This document shows positions 44,354 to 53,413 of a stretch of DNA of 64,000 bases, one piece after another. The position numbers and the translations under genes are program-made. A model generated the notes under the pieces. That model saw only the letters and a list, made by a program, of their open reading frames with translations, had not been told where the DNA came from and ran no database searches. The stretch's first letter is position 1; every line of letters starts with the position of its first letter. Origin of the DNA: Frondihabitans sp. 762G35 (GTDB taxonomy: Bacteria > Actinomycetota > Actinomycetes > Actinomycetales > Microbacteriaceae). The stretch covers positions 2,947,002-3,011,001 of the forward strand of contig NZ_CP014619.1 of the NCBI RefSeq assembly GCF_002074055.1. Reading direction: 5' to 3'.

Positions 44354-45552
44354 CCACGCGCCCGGCCCGGACGCCGGGCGACGCCGAGCTCCGCATCACG
44401 CGGATCCTGTACCTCTCCATCGGGGTCGGCGGCGTCGTCTACACGATCGTCGGCTCGCAGAAGGCCCTCGGCCAGTTCGCCGCCCTGACCCCGTGGTGGG
44501 CGCTGACGACCTGGCTGATCGCCGGGATCGGGCCCGCCGTCCTCGCCGTGCTGGCGATGTGGGCGCCGCTGCGCCTCCTGCGGGCCATCGCGACGACCTA
44601 CGCCGGGATCTTCCTCGTGACGATGGCGACGTTCCCCCTCGCGATGACGGCCTCGTCCCTGCCGGACAGCGGCTCCCCCTGGACGAACGACCTCATGGCC
44701 GTGCCGGCGATCGTCGTGGCCATCAGCTGGCGGCGGCGCTGGGTCTGGACCTACGTGATCGTGACGGCCGTCCTCTCGGGCATCATCCGCTCTCTCGCGG
44801 ATCCCGAGGTGGGGGCCTCGGTCGCCGTCCTCGACTTCGCCTACAACCTCCTCTTCGACTGCGTCTTCGTCGCCATCACGCTGATCAGCCGCTGGAGCAC
44901 GCAGCGTCTCGACGATGCGGCGGCCGCCGCCCGGGCCAAGACGGCTCGCGAGGCGCAGGCGTCGGCGCGGGTGCAGCAGCGCGTCCGGGTCGACGCGCTC
45001 GTCCACGACCACGTCCTGTCGTCGCTCCTGATCGCCTCGCGCGCCGAAGGAGTCCCCACGGACGCCCTCCGCGAGCTGGCGGCCTCGACGCTCGCCACCC
45101 TGCGCGACGACACCCTCCTGTCCGCCGAACCGCTGGCACAGGAGGACTTCGTCAACCGCCTGCGCTCGTCGGTCACGACACAGAGCGACGGGATCGGCTT
45201 CGAGGCGCACCTCGACGGCGACGCGCCCGTTCCCGCCGACATCGCGCTGGCCCTCCTCGAGGCGACGGCCGAGGCCGTGCGGAACTCGCTCCGGCACGCC
45301 GACCAGGAGGTGGAGCAGTCACCGTGGCGGCTCGTGACGGTGACGACGTCGCCCGAGGCGATCGAGATCCGCGTGAGCGACAACGGCTGCGGCTTCAACA
45401 GCCGCCGCATCCCGCCCGAGCGCCTGGGCGTCCGCGTCAGCATCCTCAACCGGATGGCGACCCTCGAGGGCGGCTTCGCCTCCGTCGACAGCGCCCTCGG
45501 GATCGGGACGCGCGTCACGATGGGCTGGGCGCGGACCGGGGCCGCCGCATGA
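44350..45552 (+). CDS. membrane sensor histidine kinase
   Basis: A 400-residue protein from GTG 44350. Five to six membrane helices (about residues 18-175) form the sensor, with very short loops, so the stimulus is probably within the membrane or envelope. The phospho-acceptor is His in VDALVHDHVLSSLLIAS. The GHKL ATPase has N-box EATAEAVRNSLRHAD, VSDNGCGFN and a second G-box near GIGTRVTMGW. It phosphorylates the upstream regulator. The H-box is shortened compared with HisKA_3 kinases. It overlaps the next gene by 4 nt. Confidence 0.88.
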   Translation: MTTRPARTPGDAELRITRILYLSIGVGGVVYTIVGSQKALGQFAALTPWWALTTWLIAGIGPAVLAVLAMWAPLRLLRAIATTYAGIFLVTMATFPLAMTASSLPDSGSPWTNDLMAVPAIVVAISWRRRWVWTYVIVTAVLSGIIRSLADPEVGASVAVLDFAYNLLFDCVFVAITLISRWSTQRLDDAAAAARAKTAREAQASARVQQRVRVDALVHDHVLSSLLIASRAEGVPTDALRELAASTLATLRDDTLLSAEPLAQEDFVNRLRSSVTTQSDGIGFEAHLDGDAPVPADIALALLEATAEAVRNSLRHADQEVEQSPWRLVTVTTSPEAIEIRVSDNGCGFNSRRIPPERLGVRVSILNRMATLEGGFASVDSALGIGTRVTMGWARTGAAA

Positions 45553-46565
45553 CCTCGCCGACGACGACCCCGAGCTTCCTCCAGCTGACCGGCCGGGGCA
45601 CGACGGCCCTCTTCCTGCTCTTCGCCGTCGTCCACGTGGCCCTGATGATCTACGGGCTGCCGTTCTACAAGGTCCCGGTCGTGTCCATCGGGGCTCTCGC
45701 GGCCGTCCTCGTCGCGGGTTACCTGGTGACCCTGCCGCGGATGGACCCGTTCCCCCTCCGCCTCACCCTGGTCGTCATCGCCCTGACGACCCTCGCCTCC
45801 TGCAGCGTCTGGGACCTCCCCGACCGGGGCTGGCCCGGCTGGGCGACCTGGATCTGGGGTGCCGTCACCTTCGTGCTCTTCCTGCTGACCCTGCGCGGAC
45901 GGGCCACCTGGTCGTGGGTGGGCTTCCTCCTGATGTCGGCGCTGACCATCGCCTGGAGCGTCCAGGTCGGCCGGGGCGCCCCCGCCGGGATCGGGTTCGT
46001 CATCCGCTCGGCGGCGCTGATGGTCGTGGTGTCGCTGTTCGCGCTGCTGCTCGCGCGGACGCGGACGTCGATCCGGCGGCTCCAGCGGACCGAGCTCGCG
46101 AGCGTGCGGGCCCAGGCGACCGCCACCGCCGCGCTCGACGAGCAGAACACGCGCCTCGACCAGCTCCGCGCGGTGGCGACGCCCGCGCTGGAGCGCATCC
46201 TGACCGCCACCGAGATCACCGACGACGACCGCCGCGACTTCACGCTCGTCGAGGCCGCTCTTCGCGACCAGCTCCGGGCGAGCGACCTCGCCACCGTCCA
46301 GGTGGCGCAGGCGGCCACCCGGGCGCGCTCGCGCGGGGTCGACGTGTCGCTCCTCGATGATCGCGCCGGTGCCGACATGCCGACGGTCGTTCGCGACCGG
46401 ATCGAGACGACCCTGGTCGAGCAGCTCGACGCGGCGACGAGCGGGCGCGTCGTGGCGCGGCTCCTGCCGGACGGCCGCGAGTCCATCGCGACGGTCCTCG
46501 CCTCGGACGGCCGCGAGACGACGCGCGTCACCATCGCCGACGACGACGGAGAGCAGGAGCCATGA
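45549..46565 (+). CDS. membrane protein resembling a kinase without catalytic motifs
   Basis: A 338-residue protein from ATG 45549 (ATGA overlap). About five membrane helices (residues 18-165) are followed by a coiled coil (RIRRLQRTELASVRAQATAT-like region near 172-200) and a soluble C-terminal domain with repeated helices. The overall plan matches the neighbouring kinase, but no His-box, N-box or Gly-boxes are found. The C-terminus (IETTLVEQLDAATSGRVVAR) aligns by position with the ATPase fold. It could be a pseudokinase that modulates the true kinase. Family not otherwise recognised. Confidence 0.6.
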   Translation: MTSPTTTPSFLQLTGRGTTALFLLFAVVHVALMIYGLPFYKVPVVSIGALAAVLVAGYLVTLPRMDPFPLRLTLVVIALTTLASCSVWDLPDRGWPGWATWIWGAVTFVLFLLTLRGRATWSWVGFLLMSALTIAWSVQVGRGAPAGIGFVIRSAALMVVVSLFALLLARTRTSIRRLQRTELASVRAQATATAALDEQNTRLDQLRAVATPALERILTATEITDDDRRDFTLVEAALRDQLRASDLATVQVAQAATRARSRGVDVSLLDDRAGADMPTVVRDRIETTLVEQLDAATSGRVVARLLPDGRESIATVLASDGRETTRVTIADDDGEQEP

Positions 46566-47944
46566 CCGAGGCGACACTGGCCGACACGACCCCGATCCCA
46601 CGCCGCCGGGTGGTCTCCTGGGCGTTGTGGGACTGGGGATCCGCCGCGTTCAACGCCGTCGTGACGACCTTCGTCTTCAGCACCTACCTCGCGAGCTCGT
46701 CGTTCGTCGACCCGGCCATCGTGCAGGCCGCCGGCGACGACACGAAGAATCCCGCGCTCGTGCTCGCGAAGGCCGGGAACGCCACCGTCATCTCCACCGC
46801 GCTGACGATCGCCGGGATCCTGGTCGCGCTCCTGGCACCCGTCCTCGGCCAGCGATCCGACGGCTCCGGCCGCCGCAAGTTCTGGCTCGGCGTCAACTCC
46901 GGGATCCTCGTGCTGGTCATGGCCGCCATGGTGTTCGTGGCGCCCGTCCCGTCGTCGCTGCTGCTCGGCGCGACGCTCCTGGCGGTGGGCAACCTCGTCT
47001 TCGAGTTCGCGAGCGTCAACTACAACGCGATGCTCGTGCAGGTGTCGACGCCGAAGACGATCGGCCGGGTCTCGAGCTGGGGCTGGGGCGCCGGCTACAT
47101 CGGCGGGATCGTGCTGCTGGTGATCCTGCTCGTCCTCTTCCTGCAGAGCTTCGGCGTCGAGGGGCGGACCGGCCTGCTCGGAGTCGCGTCGACCCCCGCG
47201 GGAGGCGTCTGGAGCGTGCGGCTGGCGATCCTGGTGGCGGCGGTCTGGTTCGGGGTCTTCGCGATCCCGCTCCTCGTCGACGTCCCCGAGATCCCGGCCC
47301 ACGACGGCCCCCGCGAGCGCGTGGGCATCATCGGCTCTTACCGGAAGCTCGGCCGGACCATCGCGGCGCTCTACCGGAAGAACCCGCAGATCCTGCTCTT
47401 CCTGGCCGCGAGCGCGGTCTTCCGCGACGGGCTCGCCGCCGTCTTCACCTTCGGGGCCATCATCGCGTCGCAGGTGTTCGGCTTCTCGTCGAGCGAGGTC
47501 ATCTACTTCGCCGTCGCCGCGAACCTCGTGGCCGGCCTGGGCAGCTTCGCGGCGGGGAGCCTCGACGACCGGCTCGGCGCCAAGCGGATCATCGTCGGGT
47601 CGCTCGTCGGGCTCGTGATCGCCGCTCTGGTCGTGCTGTTCGTGGGGACGGCGCAGCTCGGCTTCTGGATCTGCGGGCTCTTCCTCTGCCTCTTCGTCGG
47701 CCCCGTCCAGTCGGCGAGCCGCTCGTTCCTGGCGCGCGTGACGCCTCCCGGCCGCGAGGGCGAGGTGTTCGGCCTCTACGCGACGACCGGGCGGGCGGTG
47801 AGCTTCCTGGCTCCGGCCCTCTTCACGCTCTTCGTGGCCGTGACCGGCGACACCCGGTTCGGCATCATCGGTATCGCCCTCGTGCTGCTGCTGGGACTCC
47901 TGCTGATGCTGCGGGTGAACGCGGTGCAGCGCGCGCTCGACTGA
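46562..47944 (+). CDS. MFS transporter, UMF1 (vacuole effluxer Atg22-like) family
   Basis: A 460-residue permease with about twelve helices; ATGA overlap with the previous gene. The start region SWALWDWGSAAFNAVVTTFV is characteristic of the UMF1 family related to Atg22. GQRSDGSGRRKFWLG is the MFS loop 2-3 signature, and ALYRKNPQILLFLAASAVFR and ARVTPPGREGEVFGLY are family-typical. The substrate is unknown; Atg22 exports amino acids from yeast vacuoles. Being in one operon with a two-component pair suggests envelope- or nutrient-responsive expression. Confidence 0.85.
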   Translation: MTEATLADTTPIPRRRVVSWALWDWGSAAFNAVVTTFVFSTYLASSSFVDPAIVQAAGDDTKNPALVLAKAGNATVISTALTIAGILVALLAPVLGQRSDGSGRRKFWLGVNSGILVLVMAAMVFVAPVPSSLLLGATLLAVGNLVFEFASVNYNAMLVQVSTPKTIGRVSSWGWGAGYIGGIVLLVILLVLFLQSFGVEGRTGLLGVASTPAGGVWSVRLAILVAAVWFGVFAIPLLVDVPEIPAHDGPRERVGIIGSYRKLGRTIAALYRKNPQILLFLAASAVFRDGLAAVFTFGAIIASQVFGFSSSEVIYFAVAANLVAGLGSFAAGSLDDRLGAKRIIVGSLVGLVIAALVVLFVGTAQLGFWICGLFLCLFVGPVQSASRSFLARVTPPGREGEVFGLYATTGRAVSFLAPALFTLFVAVTGDTRFGIIGIALVLLLGLLLMLRVNAVQRALD

Positions 47945-47962
47945 GCGGCGGCACCGCGGCGT

Positions 47963-48835
47963 TCACAGGCAGTCGTAGTCGTCGCGAAGAACCGCCTGAC
48001 GCTCCGCCTCGGTGAAGAGGACGTCGCGCAGGCGATCGTTGCGGCCCCTGACGACGTTGGACTCCATGAGCGACTCGCCGAGGTCGACTCCCCGCATCGG
48101 GACGATGGCCCGGATCGGCAGACCCTCCACAGGGACGACGGGGCGACGATGACGCAGGGCCACGAGGTTGAACCAGATGTCGGCGGACCTGGGGGCCGTC
48201 TCGACGAAGGAGTTGCCCGCATCGCGGAGTTCGTCGAGCGCACCGGGAGGATAGAGCACCCCCTTCACCCCGACGGCGAAGTTCCGCGGACTGGGTGCGG
48301 GGTCGTGAGCGCGTCCCCAGGAGGCGTAGGGAGCGATGACGCCGTCGGCGACGGCAGCGCGATCGACACGGTGCGCGAGGATCGCCTCAGGCTGCTGAAT
48401 CGAGGCGTTCGCTAGAAAAGCCAGCCATTGCCGCGGATACAGAACGTCGTCGTCGGCCGAGACGAGGGTGTCGCAGTGTTCCTCGCGCGTCAGGGCGAAG
48501 GGGAAGTACTTCTTGTGGGGCCCGTAGTCCGGGCAGGCGAGGATCTCGAGGCCACGCCCGAGGAGGCGCTGAAGCGAGCGCGGAGGGGCCTCGACGAGGC
48601 CCGGATCATCGAGCCAGAGCAGGATGCGGGACGGACGCTTCCGCCCGCGCCCGATCGACTCGATGGCGAGGTGGACCACCCTGACGCGCTGACCGTAGCT
48701 CGTGAGGCTGACGACCGGGCCGTCCGGCTCGACGAGCGATCGTCGGCCGAAGGACGAGAGAAGTCCGTAGAGGGCCATCAGCACGCGGGCTCGGACGAAC
48801 GTCACCGTTCGCATGGTCAACGAGCGGCTCGTCAT
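47963..48835 (-). CDS. GT-A-like glycosyltransferase of the surface-polysaccharide type
   Basis: A 290-residue protein from ATG 48835, overlapping the flippase stop (ATGA). A possible amphipathic or membrane segment is near residues 15-27. SLTSYGQRVRVVHLAIESI, RILLWLDDPG and HCDTLVSADDDVLYP (DxD metal site) match GT-A enzymes seen in actinobacterial polysaccharide loci. The C-terminal half (ETAPRSADIWFNLVALRHRR) is family-conserved too. It is coupled to the flippase, so it probably acts on the same lipid-linked glycan. Donor unknown. Confidence 0.78.
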   Translation of the reverse strand: MTSRSLTMRTVTFVRARVLMALYGLLSSFGRRSLVEPDGPVVSLTSYGQRVRVVHLAIESIGRGRKRPSRILLWLDDPGLVEAPPRSLQRLLGRGLEILACPDYGPHKKYFPFALTREEHCDTLVSADDDVLYPRQWLAFLANASIQQPEAILAHRVDRAAVADGVIAPYASWGRAHDPAPSPRNFAVGVKGVLYPPGALDELRDAGNSFVETAPRSADIWFNLVALRHRRPVVPVEGLPIRAIVPMRGVDLGESLMESNVVRGRNDRLRDVLFTEAERQAVLRDDYDCL

Positions 48836-50205
48836 TCGGCCACCTCCCGCGAAGCGGATACGCCCCGACCGCTCATCCGACGAGCGGCATCCGCGAGCGG
48901 CTGCAGGTCACCAGGGCGGAGCGCCAGGAAGGAGAGCGGGGAGACGCCGTGGAGGCGGGAGAAGGTGAGGATGGTGATGGACCCGGCCACGGCGTTGGCG
49001 ACGAGCGTCGCGACGGCCGCACCGAGAGCACCCGCACTCGGGGCCAGCATCGCGACGAGAGCGATGTTGACCAGGCATGCCACTGCCAGGGCTCCGCTCC
49101 GCAGGCCAGGGCGTCCACGAGCGCTGAGGGCGATCCCGGCGAGCGAATTGCCGACCACCGTGGCGAGCAGGAGGACCAGACAGACGGGCAGGGCGGATTC
49201 GAATTCGGGCCCGAAGAGACGTGGCAGCGCGAACGGTGCCGCACCGGCGACGACGAGGGCTGCCACGCCCGTCAGACTCGTCGTCAGCCGTGATGCCCGT
49301 AGGAGGCGGGCGTCGTCGCTTCGAGCCGAGTCGGCGGAGAAGACGACGTCGCGCACCGCGTTCGTGATGATCAGCGGGACCTCCGCCATGCTCGCGGCAA
49401 CGACGTAGAGACCCAGCTGCTCGACGCCGGAGAGCGGGGTGAGGAGGGTCTGGTCCAGCCGGAGGAGGATCATGCCGGCGATGGAGCCGATCCAGACACG
49501 CATGCCGTACGACCCCAGAGCGAGCAGACCGGGCGGAGCGTCGGTGGGCTCCAAGCGGATGACGCCGCCCTTCCGCGCGAGCGAGAGATAGGCGATCCCG
49601 CCCGCCACAGGGGCCGCCGCGAGCACCAGGACCGCCGACGTGACGTCGAGACGACCCGTCGACCAGAGGACGGTGAGCGCCCCCAGCCGGACGAAGGCCG
49701 TGATCGCCTGAGCTGCGGAGATGCAGCGCCAGGCGTGCCTCCCCGCCGCGACGGCGCGGAGCAGACCGACCATCAGGGTCGGCACGAGGGCGAGGAGCGC
49801 GAGCAGGAGGAGTCCGCGGAGCCGTTCCTCTCCATCCGCCAGCACGGCGCTGACGGCGAAGACCCCGAGCGATGTCACGACGCCCGTGAGGAGGAGCAGG
49901 ACGGAACCACCGCGGACGAGGGAACGTTCGATCGCCGGATGACGAGCGACGAAGTGCGTCACGGCCGCCGGCACTCCGAAGGTCGCGACCGCCGTCGCGA
50001 GCAGGAGGGGTGCCGTCGCGGCCGCCACCTGTCCGCGCGCATCGACCCCCAGAGCCTGCGCGAGGATCGGGGCGCTCGCCAGGGAGGCGAGGGGTGGCAA
50101 GCCGTTGGCCAGGAGCGAGAAGAGGACACTCGAGCGGAGCGGACGCGTGGGTCGGTGCGAGTCGCGCGAGGCGATGGTTCGGGTGAGAACGGCAGGGGAG
50201 GACAC
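48832..50205 (-). CDS. Wzx-type oligosaccharide flippase
   Basis: A 457-residue protein from GTG 50205 with about 12-14 membrane helices. FSLLANGLPPLASLASAPIL at the start and GVDARGQVAAATAPLLLATA are typical of the polysaccharide-export (MOP/MATE) superfamily; GPEFESALPVCLVLLLA fits a later helix pair. It moves lipid-linked repeat units across the membrane. No flippase is found in the main locus at 7-16 kb, so this gene may supply it. The upstream region is AT-rich like that of the main locus. Confidence 0.83.
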   Translation of the reverse strand: MSSPAVLTRTIASRDSHRPTRPLRSSVLFSLLANGLPPLASLASAPILAQALGVDARGQVAAATAPLLLATAVATFGVPAAVTHFVARHPAIERSLVRGGSVLLLLTGVVTSLGVFAVSAVLADGEERLRGLLLLALLALVPTLMVGLLRAVAAGRHAWRCISAAQAITAFVRLGALTVLWSTGRLDVTSAVLVLAAAPVAGGIAYLSLARKGGVIRLEPTDAPPGLLALGSYGMRVWIGSIAGMILLRLDQTLLTPLSGVEQLGLYVVAASMAEVPLIITNAVRDVVFSADSARSDDARLLRASRLTTSLTGVAALVVAGAAPFALPRLFGPEFESALPVCLVLLLATVVGNSLAGIALSARGRPGLRSGALAVACLVNIALVAMLAPSAGALGAAVATLVANAVAGSITILTFSRLHGVSPLSFLALRPGDLQPLADAARRMSGRGVSASREVAE

Positions 50206-50249
50206 GAGCTTCTCTTTCGGAAGGCGGCACCCGGATCGTGAGCGCCTCA

Positions 50250-50276
50250 GTCAATATTAGACATTGATATACACAA
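50250..50276 (-). promoter_or_regulatory. AT-rich promoter element of flippase gene
   Basis: The segment holds an AATATT core within GTCAATATTAGAC (50250-50262) and continues ATTGATATACAC. On the minus strand it reads GTATATCAATGTCTAATATT, 45 bp before the flippase start. It is related to other elements of the suggested surface regulon. Confidence 0.4.
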
Positions 50277-50341
50277 CCGCAAGTGCTGGTAGGAACGACT
50301 GCCCTTTCCGGCGCGTTCGGGCGCACCCCTAGGCTGGGAGC

Positions 50342-51640
50342 ATGAGCTCCTTCGACGAGACGTACGACCTCCGCACCTTCGACCCCGTCCTCGTCGACGG
50401 GGCGCCCGACGCCGCGACGGCCGCGTGGATCGGCGCGACGCGGATCGCGTTCCACCAGTCGAGCGGTGAACAGGGCGTCCTGCAGGCCGCCCTCGGGGCC
50501 GTCGACGACGGTCGGGTCTTCACGGGCGTCTACGCGAAGCAGCCGCCGGCCTCGTCGCTCGACGCCGACTGGCCCGTCGGCACCTACGCCGGCTTCACCA
50601 AGACGATCAACGTCGGCGGCTCGTCGCTCGTGCCGTCGTACCTCATCTCCGACGTCACCGTGCGCCCCACCCACAAGCGCCGCGGCATGCTGCGCCACCT
50701 GATGACCGACCGCCTCGCCCACGCGAGCGCCACCGGTCACGCGCTGGCCGCGCTCACCGCCAGCGAGTCGACCATCTACCGACGGTTCGGGTTCGGCCCG
50801 TCCGTGAGGCAGCGCTCGATCGTGGTGCGCCGCGACCGGCCGTTCGGTCTCCACGCGCATCCTGCGGGCCGCGTCGAACTGGCCTCGGCCCACGACCTCG
50901 CCGCGGTTGCGCGCGAGGTGTTCGCCGCGTTCCACGCGCGCACCCCCGGCTCCGTCGACCGCCACCTGCAGCTCTGGAACGGGCTGCTCGGCCTCGCCAC
51001 CGACGAGGGCAAGCCCGACGAGAGCGTCCGGGCCGCCGTGCACTACGCCGAAGGGTCCGAGAGGGTCGACGGCTACGTCGTCTATCGCATCATCGACGCC
51101 GACCGTGTCACGACCCTGCAGGTCGTCGACCTCGTCGCCGGCGACGCGAACGCGCACCTGGCCCTCTGGGAGTTCCTCGGCCGCGTCGACCTCGTCGACC
51201 GGATCACGCACCGCACCTCCGCCGTCGACAACGCCGTGCTCCACGCGCTCGTCGACAGCCGGTCGCTCGAGACCCTGCGCGAGTCCGACCACATCTGGCT
51301 GCGCGTCCTCGACCCGGTGGCCGCCCTCGAGGCGCGCCCCTACCCCGTCGACGGCAGCCTGACCCTCCGCCTGCACGACGCGCTCGGCTACGCCGACGGC
51401 GTCTTCACGATCGACGCCGCAGGAGGCTCGGGGCGGGTGAGCCGCGCCGCCGAGCCCGCGACCGCGGTCGCCGACCTCGAACTCGACGTCGCGACGCTCG
51501 CCTCGCTCTACCTGGGCGGCGTCTCCGTGGGGCTGCTCGCCGAGGCCGGCCTCGTGACGGCCCGCGACGACCGGGCCGTCGCCCGCGCGACGGCGTTCTT
51601 CGCGGCCGAGCGGCCGGTGTACTGCATCACCGACTTCTAG
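50342..51640 (+). CDS. Eis-like GNAT acetyltransferase
   Basis: A 432-residue protein with the three-part Eis plan. Tandem GNAT regions cover about residues 1-290: the acetyl-CoA loop is VTVRPTHKRRGMLRHLMT, and YRRFGFGPSVRQRS is the typical Eis segment. A sterol-carrier-like C-terminal domain ends in DF, whose carboxylate acts in catalysis in Eis. Eis enzymes acetylate aminoglycosides and other amines in mycobacteria; natural substrates in other actinobacteria are unknown, and resistance cannot be inferred here. It stands alone, 136 bp from the flippase promoter. Confidence 0.88.
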   Translation: MSSFDETYDLRTFDPVLVDGAPDAATAAWIGATRIAFHQSSGEQGVLQAALGAVDDGRVFTGVYAKQPPASSLDADWPVGTYAGFTKTINVGGSSLVPSYLISDVTVRPTHKRRGMLRHLMTDRLAHASATGHALAALTASESTIYRRFGFGPSVRQRSIVVRRDRPFGLHAHPAGRVELASAHDLAAVAREVFAAFHARTPGSVDRHLQLWNGLLGLATDEGKPDESVRAAVHYAEGSERVDGYVVYRIIDADRVTTLQVVDLVAGDANAHLALWEFLGRVDLVDRITHRTSAVDNAVLHALVDSRSLETLRESDHIWLRVLDPVAALEARPYPVDGSLTLRLHDALGYADGVFTIDAAGGSGRVSRAAEPATAVADLELDVATLASLYLGGVSVGLLAEAGLVTARDDRAVARATAFFAAERPVYCITDF

Positions 51641-51749
51641 ATCACCGACTCCGAGACGGTCGGCGGCGTGCGCTCGGTCGGCGCGGGACGACGCTCCCGG
51701 GCGGAGCGGCCCCTGGCGTCACGCGCCGCAGCCTGGTTGGCTTGAGGCC

Positions 51750-52547
51750 ATGTCGACCCAGTCCACGGCCGAGAAGGCCGAACTCCTCCGCTCCCTGCAC
51801 ATCCCCGGCGACCCGCTGATCGTCACGAACGTGTGGGACAGCATCACCGCCCGCATCGTCGCCGGCGTCCCCGGCGTCAAGGCCCTCGCCACCGCCAGCC
51901 ACTCGATCAGCGAGGCCCACGGCGTCGAGGACGGCGAGGGTCTCGACGTCGACGAGGCGCTCGCCGCGGCGCAGCTCGTGATCCGCTCCGTCGATCTCCC
52001 CGTCTCCGTCGACTTCGAGAAGGCCTACGCGAAGGACGCCGCCGGCACCCTCGACAACGTCTGGCGCCTCATCGAGGCAGGAGCCGCGGGGCTCAACATC
52101 GAGGACAGCCTCGGCCAGGCCAAGGCCCCCCTCTACGAGATCGACACCCAGGTGTCGAAGATCGCCGCCGCGCGCGCCGCGGGCGACCGCGCCGGCGTGC
52201 CCATCGTCATCAACGCGCGCGTGGACGGCCTCGCCGCGGACCCCTCGACCTTCGACGACAGCGTCACCCGGGCCAACGCCTACCTCGACGCCGGCGCCGA
52301 CGTCGCGTTCGTCCTCGGTCTCTCGACGGAGGACCTCGTCAAGCGCGCCCTCGACGAGATCCACGGCAAGGTCTCCGTCATCTCGGGCCCGTCGTCCGTG
52401 CCACTGGCGCGCCTGGCCGAGCTCGGGGTGTCGCGGGTCAGCTTCGGTCCGGGCATCCTGGGGCTCACGCTCTCGCACCTCCGCGACGCCGCCGAGCAGC
52501 TCACCGCCCGCGGCGACTACCCCGCGGAGCTCGGCTTCTCGTTCTGA
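51750..52547 (+). CDS. isocitrate lyase/PEP mutase superfamily enzyme
   Basis: A 265-residue TIM-barrel protein. PLIVTNVWDSITARIVAGVP, ALATASHSISEAHG, VSVDFEKAYA and AAGLNIEDSLG are the signature of the phosphonomutase/isocitrate-lyase group; IVINARVDG provides the metal-binding Arg/Asp region. The isocitrate-lyase KKCGH motif is missing, so it is more like carboxyphosphonoenolpyruvate mutase or oxaloacetate hydrolase relatives. Exact substrate unknown. Confidence 0.85.
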   Translation: MSTQSTAEKAELLRSLHIPGDPLIVTNVWDSITARIVAGVPGVKALATASHSISEAHGVEDGEGLDVDEALAAAQLVIRSVDLPVSVDFEKAYAKDAAGTLDNVWRLIEAGAAGLNIEDSLGQAKAPLYEIDTQVSKIAAARAAGDRAGVPIVINARVDGLAADPSTFDDSVTRANAYLDAGADVAFVLGLSTEDLVKRALDEIHGKVSVISGPSSVPLARLAELGVSRVSFGPGILGLTLSHLRDAAEQLTARGDYPAELGFSF

Positions 52548-52623
52548 GCCGGGAGACACTTCTGCCGGGAGGCGGATCGGCGTAGCCTCGGCCGCAACGA
52601 TCCGCCGTCCCGAGGAGTGCACC

Positions 52624-53388
52624 ATGCCCACCGTTCCCGTCTTCCCCACCGGTGCACCGATCTGGATCGATCTGTCTTCGAGCGATCCCGACGCGTCGAG
52701 GGCCTTCTACGAGGCGCTCTTCGGCTGGTCGTCGGTCGACACCGGCCCCGATTTCGGCGACTACGTGAACTTCTCCCTGGGCGACGCCCAGGTCGCGGGG
52801 ATGGCGCAGAACCCCGAGCCCGAGAAGTCGCCCGACGCCTGGGTCACCTACCTCCAGGCGAGCGACGCGGAGACGACGGCCTCGGCGGTGACGGGTGCGG
52901 GCGGCATGGTGGTCGGCGGTCCGCACGTCGTCGGCCCGCTGGGGACCATGCTCGTCGCTGTCGACGCCGATCGCGCCGTCGTCGGCGCCTGGCAGCCGGA
53001 GCAGCACCGCGGCTTCGGAGTGCTCGACACCGTCGGAGCGCCGTCGTGGTTCGAGCTCCACACCACGAACTTCCACGACGAGGTGCAGTTCTATCAGCAG
53101 GCCTTCGGCTGGCAGACCGCGAGCATGGGCGACACGGACGAGTTCCGCTACGAGCAGCTGATGGTCGACGAGAAGCCCTACGCGGGCGTCATGGACGCGA
53201 CCGCCTACTGGCCTGCGGGCGATCCTGCGGCCTGGAGGGTCTACTTCCGCGTGGCCGACGTGGACGCGGCCGTCTCGCGAGTCGTCGAGCTCGGCGGTCG
53301 CGTGCTCGACCCGGCCGTCGACACGCCCTACGGGCGCCTGGCCGAGCTGGCCGACGTCACCGGGGCGATCTTCAAGCTCATCGCCTGA
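52624..53388 (+). CDS. two-domain VOC-family protein
   Basis: A 254-residue protein with tandem glyoxalase-type modules. Module 1 begins APIWIDLSSSDPDASRAFYE and includes LFGWSS; module 2 begins SWFELHTTNFHDEVQFYQQA and includes FGWQTASMG. It resembles hydroxylase-type VOC proteins in streptomycetes (for example those annotated as 27-kDa antigen-like). The metal ligands are uncertain. It lies 76 bp downstream of the PEP-mutase-like gene and may be co-transcribed. Confidence 0.85.
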   Translation: MPTVPVFPTGAPIWIDLSSSDPDASRAFYEALFGWSSVDTGPDFGDYVNFSLGDAQVAGMAQNPEPEKSPDAWVTYLQASDAETTASAVTGAGGMVVGGPHVVGPLGTMLVAVDADRAVVGAWQPEQHRGFGVLDTVGAPSWFELHTTNFHDEVQFYQQAFGWQTASMGDTDEFRYEQLMVDEKPYAGVMDATAYWPAGDPAAWRVYFRVADVDAAVSRVVELGGRVLDPAVDTPYGRLAELADVTGAIFKLIA

Positions 53389-53413
53389 GCAGCCGGTCCG
53401 GCCGCGGGCCCGC

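Noticed and set aside
50342-51640. aminoglycoside-resistance gene
   Set aside because: Eis-like fold is clear, but most such homologues in environmental actinobacteria have unknown substrates; resistance cannot be claimed from sequence.
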